From NCBI RefSeq assembly GCF_014932895.1, contig NZ_JACYOF010000015.1:1759-65758 (forward strand): a DNA stretch of 64,000 nt. Reading direction: 5' to 3'. The notes below the pieces were generated by a model that was not told the origin of the DNA, did not search any database, and worked only from the letters and a program-made list of their open reading frames with translations. This DNA comes from Bacillus thuringiensis. GTDB lineage: Bacteria; Bacillota; Bacilli; Bacillales; Bacillaceae_G. Below are positions 57,003 to 64,000 of the stretch, piece by piece. The first letter of the stretch is position 1; each line of letters starts with the position of its first letter. Position numbers and translations under genes: made by a program.

Positions 57003-57365
57003 AATTCTCAAGAGTGCTTTTTGAAGAGAGACAAGTGTCTCTCTATTTATTTTGAGGAGACGTATGTAGGAAAAAGATAAAATACTTACTTGAATCATAT
57101 TTCTCAAAAGTAAATGTAAATAAGTAACCCAAATTATTGAAACTACATAATCCTTATAAATATCTCTATTAATGGGTTTATTTAGCAATTACTCTTCGCC
57201 TGTCGTCCATCATTAAGGCCCATACCAATGATAGTACAAATCCTTCCTATTCGAGAGTAATTATTTTTCATACTTCGTAGACATAATAATCTATTTTATG
57301 TGAAAAAGTCATTATCTTGACTAATAAGCAATACTATAAGAAGAAAATATAATGGAGGTGAAGTC

Positions 57366-57794
57366 ATGGGGGTTGTTAACGCTACCGAAGCAGATATTGC
57401 ACTTTTAGCAAGATTACTGAGGGCAGAAGCAGAAGGAGAAGGAATTCAGGGTATGTTGCTCGTCGGAAATGTAGGAATTAACCGAATAAGAGCCAATTGT
57501 TCTGATTTTAAAAATCTTCGTACCATTAGACAAATGATTTTCCAAGAACACGCATTTGAAGCTGTTACTCACGGTTATTTCTATCAAAGAGCAAGAGAAA
57601 GTGAAAAACGCTTAGCTCGTCGAGTAATCAATGGAGAGAGGAACTGGCCTGCGAAATTTAGTTTATGGTATTTTAGGCCACCAGGTGATTGTCCTCAACA
57701 ATGGTATAATCAACCTCTTGTCGGGCGTTTCAAAAAACACTGTTTTTTTCAACCAACAGCCGCAACTTGTGAACAGGTCTATAACACATTTTAA
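57366..57794 (+). CDS. Spore cortex-lytic hydrolase, SleB/CwlJ (Hydrolase_2) type
   Basis: 142 residues, same size as CwlJ. ATEADIALLARLLRAEAEGEGIQGMLLVGNVGINRI is the catalytic start (with E of RAEAEGE), and LARRVINGERNWPAKFSLWYFRPPGDCPQQWYNQPLVGRFKKHCFFQPT is the CwlJ end. CwlJ-type enzymes degrade spore cortex in germination, and have no signal peptide, as here. GGAGGTGAAG precedes the ATG. It probably acts on the spore, in line with the spore cargo around it. Confidence 0.9.
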   Translation: MGVVNATEADIALLARLLRAEAEGEGIQGMLLVGNVGINRIRANCSDFKNLRTIRQMIFQEHAFEAVTHGYFYQRARESEKRLARRVINGERNWPAKFSLWYFRPPGDCPQQWYNQPLVGRFKKHCFFQPTAATCEQVYNTF

Positions 57795-57917
57795 TTAGTA
57801 TAATATGGATATATAATTAGAAACGTTCGTTTGGTTTTATGGGGAGGACAAAGCATCGGTGCGAGGACCTTAAATAAACAATCATATAGAATTTTTAATT
57901 AAGTGGTCCCAAAACAT

Positions 57918-58056
57918 ATCCATCAAGCCAGTATTTTGAAGTTTCCCCAAAACGACAATTTTATTATTTTCCAGTTATTTATGAGAATTTAGCTCGATTT
58001 TTTCGTTTTGAGGAACAACCAATTTCTTAATTTGATGGGCATACGACAGAGACCCA
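57918..58056. mobile_element. IS231-end relic, about 140 bp
   Basis: Left GGTCCCAAAACATATCCATC-AAG, right CTTAATTTGATGGGCATAC, with the AAACGACAATTTT/GATTTTTTCGTTTT foldback inside. A fully deleted element. Confidence 0.5.
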
Positions 58057-58112
58057 GATATATAAATCTAACTGTGATAAGACCTCTACAAAAATCTGAA
58101 GGTTACTACGTT

Positions 58113-58316
58113 TTATTGATTATACTGGGGCTCATCTTGTTGAATCTCTTGAACACGTGGTTCTAAAGAGTCAATAATTTCCTGCGCTTGCTGAGCTGCA
58201 TTTTGATACAGTTGTTTTGCTTGCTGATTGTCAGTATCAAGAACAAATCCTTCTAAACATGCTTGAGCACTTTTTAATCCAGAAATAGTTTGTTTAAGCT
58301 TAGTAATTACTGTCAT
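58113..58316 (-). CDS. DUF1657 protein
   Basis: 67 residues: MTVITKLKQTISGLKSAQACLEGFVLDTDNQQAKQLYQNAAQQAQEIIDSLEPRVQEIQQDEPQYNQ. The pattern of two helices and the end RV-x2-I-x4-EPQY is that of DUF1657, found next to spoVA genes and in spores. GGAGG precedes the ATG. Small, helical, cytoplasmic. Confidence 0.88.
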   Translation of the reverse strand: MTVITKLKQTISGLKSAQACLEGFVLDTDNQQAKQLYQNAAQQAQEIIDSLEPRVQEIQQDEPQYNQ

Positions 58317-58424
58317 AATTAAATTCCTCCTTATAATTATGAATTCACTATTTAGAATAGCTATTTTCTACTAAAAATATGATTTCTAAATTTTGGTTAT
58401 CTTTATAGAAGGAATATTGCCACA

Positions 58425-58575
58425 CAGCCATCAACTTAAGAATTTTATAAAGCCCCAAAACAAAAAATTGTACATTTTCACCTGGAGATGCTAATTTTAT
58501 CGTTTTGGGGTATTTGCTTTTCTTAGGTTGCTCGACTTGGACTAGCAATTGTACCTGTCGAACCGCCAAAAACTG
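58425..58575. mobile_element. IS231-end relic
   Basis: GCCATCAACTTAAG (58428) and, inverted, CTTAGGTTGCTCGAC (58533), around a CCCCAAAA/TTTTGGGG foldback. A similar relic is at 57918. A hairpin TTTAACCC/GGGGTTAAA (58605-58641) follows. Confidence 0.45.
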
Positions 58576-58683
58576 CTAATAATTAAAAAACTTTTTACAT
58601 AACAATTTAACCCTTTGTAGAAAACTACGAGGGGTTAAATTGTTCAAAGAGTATTCCATTTGAGGTTTAATCAATTTATGTTC

Positions 58684-59070
58684 TCAAATGAAATTTTGAG
58701 GTACACATTCACGAACACCGGAATTTTTTAATGAATTAAATAAAGCTGCGTTGATTCTTAATATGACGTTGTTATCGGTTCCATCTTCTAAATCATAAAT
58801 TGCAAAGTACGAATTATCGACTGTAAAAATACATTTTCGTTCTAATTTAAATCCAGGTGGTACTGTTGGAAGTGTATCAACTGGTTCAATTACAGGTGTA
58901 TCTCCTTCATCTCTGATAAAATCGAAAGTTTGCTCGTCAATTTCGTAGATATTAACTGGATCAATTTCTACACCTTTATCTGGAATTGTAATTTCATCTT
59001 CAACTAATAAGAAAAAGCGTTCGTTTCGAAAATTAAAAAGAGATCTTGCTCCAATTTCAAATGATGCCAT
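58684..59070 (-). CDS. Acidic protein of unknown function, probable spore protein
   Basis: 128 residues, acidic: ASFEIGARSLFNFRNERFFLLVEDEITIPDKGVEIDPVNIYEIDEQTFDFIRDEGDTPVIEPVDTLPTVPPGFKLERKCIFTVDNSYFAIYDLED. Two similar strand-rich halves around a Pro/Thr linker. AAGGAGGCG precedes the ATG. No signal peptide or membrane helix. Family not recognised; nearby genes are spore-linked. Confidence 0.6.
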   Translation of the reverse strand: MASFEIGARSLFNFRNERFFLLVEDEITIPDKGVEIDPVNIYEIDEQTFDFIRDEGDTPVIEPVDTLPTVPPGFKLERKCIFTVDNSYFAIYDLEDGTDNNVILRINAALFNSLKNSGVRECVPQNFI

Positions 59071-59485
59071 TTTATATTCGCCTCCTTTGCAACTTTTTAT
59101 CGATTTAAAGTTGCCTTTATATGGTATGTCAGATTAATAGATTTAGTTACAGCTTGTACTACACAAATTACTAAATTAGAAGTTTTCTCCTATGTCTATC
59201 AGATTAAAATTAAAGAATACCCCAGAACGAAAATCTTATCTTTTTGGGGATCCCTCAATTTGAAAAATGGATTAGATTAAACCTAGTTGATTTAAACGTG
59301 TTTCTTATCCCTTATCTTTCTAATTTATTGATTATTAAAATATAGACTGATCATGAGGTTTTATATTATAAATAGTTTTTATTAAAATAAAGTATTAGAC
59401 TCAATAGTAGCTATGCAATTATTATACAGTTAATAAGAACAATTCTGAGAAGATGTACGTAGTAATAAAATGGGAGAGGGATAAT

Positions 59486-59914
59486 TTGAATCAAAATAAA
59501 CTGATAGAAACAGAAGAAAAAATATCTATAATACAAAAAATGAAAAAATGGGCTAGAAACTTAAAAAAACAACTTCTTGCACTTTATTTGGCATATCGGG
59601 ATGAAAGAGTCTCTTGGTATGCTAAATTATTTACAATGCTTGTTGTTGCGTATGCTTTTAGTCCTATAGATTTAATCCCAGACTTCATTCCAATCTTGGG
59701 GTATCTTGATGATTTGATTCTTGTACCATTAGGTGTATACTTGGCATTAAAACTTATTCCTAAAGAAGTGTTGGAGGATTGTAAAAGAAAGGTAGAGGAA
59801 AGACAGACAACAAGCAAACCCAAGAATTGGATAACAGGCATTATTATCATTACTCTCTGGACCCTTGTCTTTGTATGGGCTGTAAAAATTGCCTTATCAT
59901 ATATGAATCATTGA
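59486..59914 (+). CDS. DUF1232 (YkvA-like) membrane protein
   Basis: 142 residues from TTG 59486 (GGGAGAGGG upstream; an ATG 33 bp earlier lacks a site). WYAKLFTMLVVAYAFSPIDLIPDFIPILGYLDDLILVPLGVYLALKLIP is the DUF1232 core, with SPIDLIPDFIP as the hallmark. A second hydrophobic helix is at the C-terminus. The function of the family is not known. Confidence 0.88.
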   Translation: MNQNKLIETEEKISIIQKMKKWARNLKKQLLALYLAYRDERVSWYAKLFTMLVVAYAFSPIDLIPDFIPILGYLDDLILVPLGVYLALKLIPKEVLEDCKRKVEERQTTSKPKNWITGIIIITLWTLVFVWAVKIALSYMNH

Positions 59915-59987
59915 TAACTTCCGATAACGAAAATCATCTAACTATGTAATGTTATCAAACGACTAAATGAGGTACCATCACATTGTT

Positions 59988-60373
59988 TTGAACTACTCAC
60001 CACTTAACGTCCTTACGGACTGTTTGAAGTGGGAGATTCCTGCGAACACCGATGTATCCACCGGTTATCTTAACAGGCTCTACCCGTAGTCCCTACGGTG
60101 AAAACATAAGTATCTTGTACGTTGACTCACCACACTACCTACTTTAGCTTGGTTTTCGCAACTTCGGCAAGCGTGGGGCGATAGAACGTTGAAGATTTTA
60201 CGGTTGCAACGTTTTTCTGCAACCAACCTCATATCTTCAGTTTTCAAAGAGCAATCTGTACAAGTAAATGATAGCAAACATGTTGGCTTATGCCAACCGA
60301 CATTCATCTCCCACCTAAAATTGGTGCTTCACACCTTCTCATTTTTGAGGAAGGAGTCTTCTGTCGGAAAACG
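59988..60373 (-). mobile_element. tnpB-less IS200/IS605-type element, type A copy 3
   Basis: Same orientation as the copy in topB; right end TTGAACTAC at 59988, left end followed by ATAAA (60374-60378). A few base changes from the other copies. Confidence 0.88.
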
Positions 60374-60708
60374 ATAAATATAAGCGGTTAAAGGATAAAT
60401 GGCATTTAGAATATTTTATTTATATAATATGAATAACTTGGTAATTAACTTGTACATTTTTAATAAATTTATTTGTTTTATGTAAAAGGTGCCAAGAAAT
60501 ACTTTGTAGTTTTATTTCTTGGCGTGGGTATTTATTTGGGTCATTTGGATGCCGACCTTACAATAGTATATGTCCGCTATATGGAATGGTTTGTTATTTA
60601 CGTTCAGTTCAGTAAAATTTAGAAAAGAAAAACACCTATTTTTTAATAGGTGTTTTTCCTGCAAATTGGCTTATAAATTAAGGGAAAGATTTTTCTTTCA
60701 CTTATTTT

Positions 60709-61116
60709 TTAAAAATCATCTCTATGATCGTGTCTGCGTTCATGTTTATGCTCATCACGTTCTCTGCAATGTCTGCGACGTTTACAGCAGAAACGATCAC
60801 AATCAGGTGAATTTATAGAGATTACGTTGATTTTATTAATCGCAATACGTGCTAATCCTGGGAAACAATCAAAGTCAGATAAAATGATTACGTTGTTTCC
60901 TTGAAAACCTTGGAATGTTGCACTTGTAGGTGGTTGACAATCGTATTGAATAACAATACAAGTACCAGGAGTTAATGTTCTTAAGAATTGTAATAACTGT
61001 GGATTATTCACCTGTCTATTTTCTTCTCTTTCTTCTTTTCTGTGATGCTCTCTATGATGATCTCTCCGATCATCACATCTGTCGAAATCACAACCTCCAC
61101 CAAAACCAAAACCCAT
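60709..61116 (-). CDS. His/Arg-rich plus beta-barrel coat-like protein (copy 3)
   Basis: 135 residues, paralogue of 17210 and 45997; the core is kept, with LRTLTPGTCIVIQYDCQ and a shorter charged stretch (REENRQVNNPQ). The second module gene (the Cys-rich barrel) is absent here; the type A mobile element lies where it would be. Confidence 0.8.
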   Translation of the reverse strand: MGFGFGGGCDFDRCDDRRDHHREHHRKEEREENRQVNNPQLLQFLRTLTPGTCIVIQYDCQPPTSATFQGFQGNNVIILSDFDCFPGLARIAINKINVISINSPDCDRFCCKRRRHCRERDEHKHERRHDHRDDF

Positions 61117-61144
61117 AAAAATTACCCCCCTTCGTTCGTTAGTA

Positions 61145-61172
61145 CATCTTATGCTCGTCTAGAAAGGATGGT
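61145..61172 (-). promoter_or_regulatory. Candidate sigma-K promoter, copy 3
   Basis: AC, 17 bp, CATAAGATG on the minus strand, as in the other two copies. Confidence 0.45.
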
Positions 61173-61314
61173 GTGAGTATATGAGTCTAGTTAAGTGTGG
61201 ATTTTTAAAATTGTCGATAGGCCTGAATCCTACTAAAAGGCTTGTTTCTTTTTCGGGAAGGGAATAACTAGATACTTATTAGTGCTGGGGATACGAATCG
61301 ATTTTATATATAAA

Positions 61315-61345
61315 GAAAAGACACCCATATAAGAGTGTCTTTTCT
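61315..61345 (-). terminator. Terminator
   Basis: AAAAGACAC with GTGTCTTTT after the YjcZ gene. Confidence 0.8.
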
Positions 61346-61354
61346 GATAGTTTT

Positions 61355-61459
61355 TTAGCAGAAACAAGCAGCTCCAACTATAATTAATAAAATAAATAAT
61401 ACGACTAATAAAGCAAAGCCACCAGAAAAGCCACAGCCACAACTACCACCAAATCCCAT
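61355..61459 (-). CDS. YjcZ-family sporulation protein
   Basis: 34 residues: GFGGSCGCGFSGGFALLVVLFILLIIVGAACFC. Same design as 38590-38709: Gly/Cys start and FALLVVLFILLIIVG helix. AAGGAGG precedes the ATG. Confidence 0.88.
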   Translation of the reverse strand: MGFGGSCGCGFSGGFALLVVLFILLIIVGAACFC

Positions 61460-61515
61460 AATAGTTCCTCCTTTTGGTAAGTGGATAAAAAAAGGGGTTA
61501 CTTAAGTGTTTTTAA

Positions 61516-61858
61516 CGAATTTACCGAAAGAATTCTCCTTCCTCGAGCGTGTGAAGGGTGCTAGCCCAACGGTAGGTGGGAGATGAATTTCGGTTTGGCA
61601 TAGCCAAAAACGTTTGATAAACTAGCAATATGAAGTTCTTTGATAACTTGATATAGAAGGTTGCAGGGAGAAAATAGAGTGCGAAAACCAAGCCATTCGG
61701 TTCCTGCGTAAAATATCAACCGTACCCAGAGAGCATCCAATCGTTGGACATCTAGGGGTGGAACACCCCGAAGTAACGCTCAGGGAGACGAAAGGTTGCT
61801 TTCGTCTTGGAACTGAGAAGCTCCCACTTCAAGTTTTGCTAAGTGGCGAGTAGTTCAC
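61516..61858 (+). mobile_element. tnpB-less IS200/IS605-type element, type B copy 2
   Basis: Begins CGAATTTACC after TTTAA (61511-61515; copy 1 has TTTAT), ends GTAGTTCAC. Same stems as copy 1, including one change in the GGGGT-GGAACACCCC hairpin that shortens its loop. Confidence 0.8.
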
Positions 61859-61884
61859 CGGGTTCATTTTACCTTATGTTTTTA

Positions 61885-62205
61885 TAGAGTAATTGAGCAG
61901 GTCCTTTTTAAAAATAGACATCCTAAGATGCCTTCCACAATTTGAATTACTGCATTTGACAGTTGGGTTAAATGGAATTCTAGATGCTGCAAAACGGGTG
62001 TCATTACCAGCTAAACTAGATATAGCAATTACTTCAACTATATCCCCAGCGTTTAATCATAAGATATCAACTGTTTCCACAATATGATCTCTTGTAATGC
62101 CTATTACATTTACTGCGCCATGGCGTTCCTTATCAGGTTCCATAGACACACCGGTTACTGAAATAGATACATTTATTTGATAAGGAGTGGTCCGTATCTA
62201 GCTAT
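61885..62205 (-). pseudogene. Exosporium jelly-roll protein remnant
   Basis: One frame reads TPYQINVSISVTGVSMEPDKERHGAVNVIGITRDHIVETVDIL-stop-LNAGDIVEVIAISSLAGNDTRFAASRIPFNPTVKCSNSNC. The piece LNAGDIVEVIAIS is like the end of C1q/TNF-type tips. Interrupted by TGA (about 62064) and lacking a start; the mobile element at 61858 abuts its end. Confidence 0.6.
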
Positions 62206-62572
62206 GGCGCTATGCATTTATGAAATCCTATGCAAAATAATGTCCCTCTCAAACCTTGTACGTATGTTATCCATAACTTTTATTAACTTCATTTCTTATT
62301 TTCGCTGTATGACATTATCAAAAAGAGAAATTTTCTCCTTTCCTGCCTGAATTAAATTTACTAGATAAATAGTTATGCTAAGAAGAGGCTGCCGGTATAT
62401 TATAGGTGTGAACAAATAAAAAACGTCTCTTATTTTGGGTGTTATCCATTATTATCAATCCTCCCGTATAGTAACTTATCCCATTTTATCTCCATTTTAA
62501 ACTAGACAAGTACCTAACTAACTTTGTTTACCATATATTGCTTTCAAATAAAGGATTATAGGAGGAATTATG

Positions 62573-63283
62573 ATGTTAATTCATCCATATGATTTATATA
62601 AAATTCAATATAGTCAATTTAGTAAATACTCTCCACAATATTTATCTAGATTCCCCCCTTTGTATTCATTATATTATCCAGGGTATCATTTTAATTATTA
62701 TGGTAAGGGGGATTATGGAGGATGGAATAATGAATACACTGGAACGTCAATATACGATATTCATAATTCTGAATCGGAGCAAATGAATTGGATGAGCGAT
62801 GCAGTTCATCAAGTAGGACATGTAGGACAGCACGTGTGTATAGGTCATACTGGATACCTGACAAATAAGTATGACTTAGAGCTTAAAATCGAAGATGGTG
62901 GTTGGGTTACAGCTTGGTCTGATGATATTGCAGAAAAAGATGTATTACAGGGAGTAGTAGCTGCAAGGGTATCTGTATTTAGCGCTAATCCAACTGCTTT
63001 TTTGTACTGGATAAATGAATTAGTAAATCGTACTATTTCATCATTAAAAACTGATGCACAACAAAAGTTCACAGTTGAGATGAGGAGAGTAGCTAATGAA
63101 ATAGCTGCAGATGTTATTAGACGAGCAATTCAAGAGAAAAGTCCATTAGAGACCTTTAAACAATTTGATACATTTGATTTTAAAGCAGGGGTAATAAGAT
63201 ATTCTGGTAGAAATATGGTTTGTGGAAATACAGTATCTACTACTTGGGGAATGAAGCCTTATATTGCACTTAGGGTGCGATAA
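62573..63283 (+). CDS. Tyr-rich start plus folded domain, unknown
   Basis: 236 residues from ATG 62573 (GGAGGAA 5 bp upstream; 62570 is a second ATG). Residues 1-55 are Tyr/Ser/Pro/Gly-rich (YSQFSKYSPQYLSRFPPLYSLYYPGYHFNYYGKGDYGG), like coat proteins. From about 90 a folded part (HTGYLTNKYDLELKIEDGGWVTAWSDDIAEKDVLQGVVAARVSVFSANPTAFLYWINELVNRT...) ends in GMKPYIALRVR. No family recognised. Likely spore surface by its start. Confidence 0.65.
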   Translation: MLIHPYDLYKIQYSQFSKYSPQYLSRFPPLYSLYYPGYHFNYYGKGDYGGWNNEYTGTSIYDIHNSESEQMNWMSDAVHQVGHVGQHVCIGHTGYLTNKYDLELKIEDGGWVTAWSDDIAEKDVLQGVVAARVSVFSANPTAFLYWINELVNRTISSLKTDAQQKFTVEMRRVANEIAADVIRRAIQEKSPLETFKQFDTFDFKAGVIRYSGRNMVCGNTVSTTWGMKPYIALRVR

Positions 63284-63408
63284 ATTTACAAACCTGAAGA
63301 TAAACAAAGGGGAGAATAGATTCTAACAGTGGAAGCAATGAATGTGTGTGTTTCTATCACTTAAGAATGAAGGAAAATCCCCGTCTCTATCTTAAGAGAA
63401 GTGTTTTC

Positions 63409-63447
63409 TCAGGCTGTGGAAAAAGTCTTCTCCACAGCCTATTTTTG
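63409..63447. terminator. Terminator
   Basis: AGGCTGTGGA with TCCACAGCCT and T run. Confidence 0.85.
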
Positions 63448-63451
63448 TGTC

Positions 63452-63540
63452 TGAACAAATACATAATGTATTGCTAGCAACTTTAGATGATGAGTTTGCC
63501 ACAGTTTCAAAAACTGAAAAATTGATTAAAGGGTTGTAGT
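63452..63540 (+). pseudogene. C-terminal fragment of an unknown gene
   Basis: Open without a start: SEQIHNVLLATLDDEFATVSKTEKLIKGL then TAG. Too short to assign. Confidence 0.3.
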
Positions 63541-63770
63541 TAGCTAAAACAATACAATCCGCAGTACTTTATAATTTCCATGTCAATTCCAGTTTCTTCT
63601 TTCGTCTCTCGAATAGCACCTGTTGGAATTGATTCCCCCTCCCTCACTTGATCACCAGGAATTTCCCAGCCTCACCTCGGACTTTTCAAAAGTAAAATTT
63701 CGTTTTTATCATTTAACACGACTGTTGAGGCGCATACAATGTGTTTTGGATACGGCATACAGGGATCCCC
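63540..63770 (-). pseudogene. Nudix hydrolase remnant
   Basis: Reads MPYPKHIVCASTVVLNDKNEILLLKSPR-stop-GWEIPGDQVREGESIPTGAIRETKEETGIDMEIIKYCGL. GDQVREGESIPTGAIRETKEETGI is the Nudix box (Gx5Ex7REUxEExGU). Broken by TGA and truncated after about 65 residues. The remainder to 64000 shows no gene. Confidence 0.8.
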
Positions 63771-64000
63771 TTTAAGAAATTTCCTAACATTCTACGTACA
63801 ATAGATAAGTAATATATATTAAGAGCTAATAAGTGTTTTCTGTTTCCCTTCTGTTCTAATATGAAGTAAAAAACTCCAAATATACAATAAAAGTTGAGTT
63901 TGCAGTTTTTTACTTCACTTATTTGAATAAGAGAAATTCATCATACCTGAAAATTACCTAAAATTAAAAAAGCCCACCCTAAGGTGAACTTTTTATGTAG

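Overview
The window looks like part of a large Bacillus cereus group plasmid (B. thuringiensis or B. cereus type). The evidence is low GC, strong AGGAGG ribosome sites, two unrelated theta-type replication modules, plasmid partition genes, IS231, IS6 and IS200/IS605 relics, and a large set of spore-surface genes. Species and plasmid names are inferred; nothing was searched against a database.

Layout. 1-1.2 kb: C-terminal part of a BclA-like collagen glycoprotein. 1.3-2.7 kb: a tnpB-only IS200/IS605-type element. 2.8-8.2 kb: first replicon, with a ParA/ribbon-helix-helix type partition pair, AT-rich iterons, a structured leader with an antisense promoter and attenuator, a pAMbeta1/pXO2-type Rep, and a protein made of three Hfq/LSm-like repeats. 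8.5-12.5 kb: chromosomal-type cargo (VOC protein, acetyltransferase, MFS exporter, a nonsense-broken AraC regulator) and a truncated resolvase. 12.7-15.8 kb: a topoisomerase III gene broken by a frameshift, an inserted 386-bp non-coding element and a nonsense codon, then a frameshifted CPBP protease. 16.2-18.8 kb: small beta-barrel-like, probably spore-associated proteins. 19.7-29.4 kb: a spore glycosylation island with CotS-type kinases, CotSA-type glycosyltransferases, GalU, UDP-glucose dehydrogenase, an epimerase and two extremely charged repeat proteins. 29.9-33.3 kb: a Trp/Gly repeat coat-like protein, then a second replicon with 16 iterons, a 14-bp-arm operator and a RepB/Rep_3 initiator. 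33.4-40 kb: palindrome-rich non-coding DNA, a MerR/DUF3967-like DNA-binding protein and small coat-like proteins. 40.7-43.1 kb: an Ena-type (DUF3992) endospore-appendage subunit and two divergent SPOCS/DUF3794-like proteins. 44.1-46.5 kb: a second, expanded copy of the 16-17.7 kb module. 48.0-51.5 kb: an IS231-ended mobile cassette (MIC231-like) carrying an aminoglycoside-phosphotransferase-like gene, a MarR regulator and a beta-lactamase-fold hydrolase. 51.6-57 kb: Rpn-type nuclease, tyrosine recombinase with divergent regulator, XhlA-like protein. 57.4-63.3 kb: SleB/CwlJ-type cortex hydrolase, DUF1657 protein, DUF1232 protein, a third copy of the coat-like gene, YjcZ and exosporium relics.

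How it fits together. Two replicons suggest a cointegrate. Most cargo serves the spore surface: BclA-like fibre, Ena pilus subunit, SPOCS proteins, sugar-nucleotide supply (GalU to Ugd to epimerase) feeding glycosyltransferases, and CotS-like kinases. Mobility is dominated by TTTAT-targeting IS200/IS605-type elements: one tnpB-bearing copy, five tnpB-less copies in two families, and two truncated relics. IS231 ends are the second major mobile component.

The most unusual items are the tandem Hfq-like protein beside an antisense-controlled rep leader, the tnpB-less elements with omega-RNA-like folds, a pair of unexplained structured RNA candidates, and duplicated genes that turned part of their own coding sequence into a ribosome-binding site.
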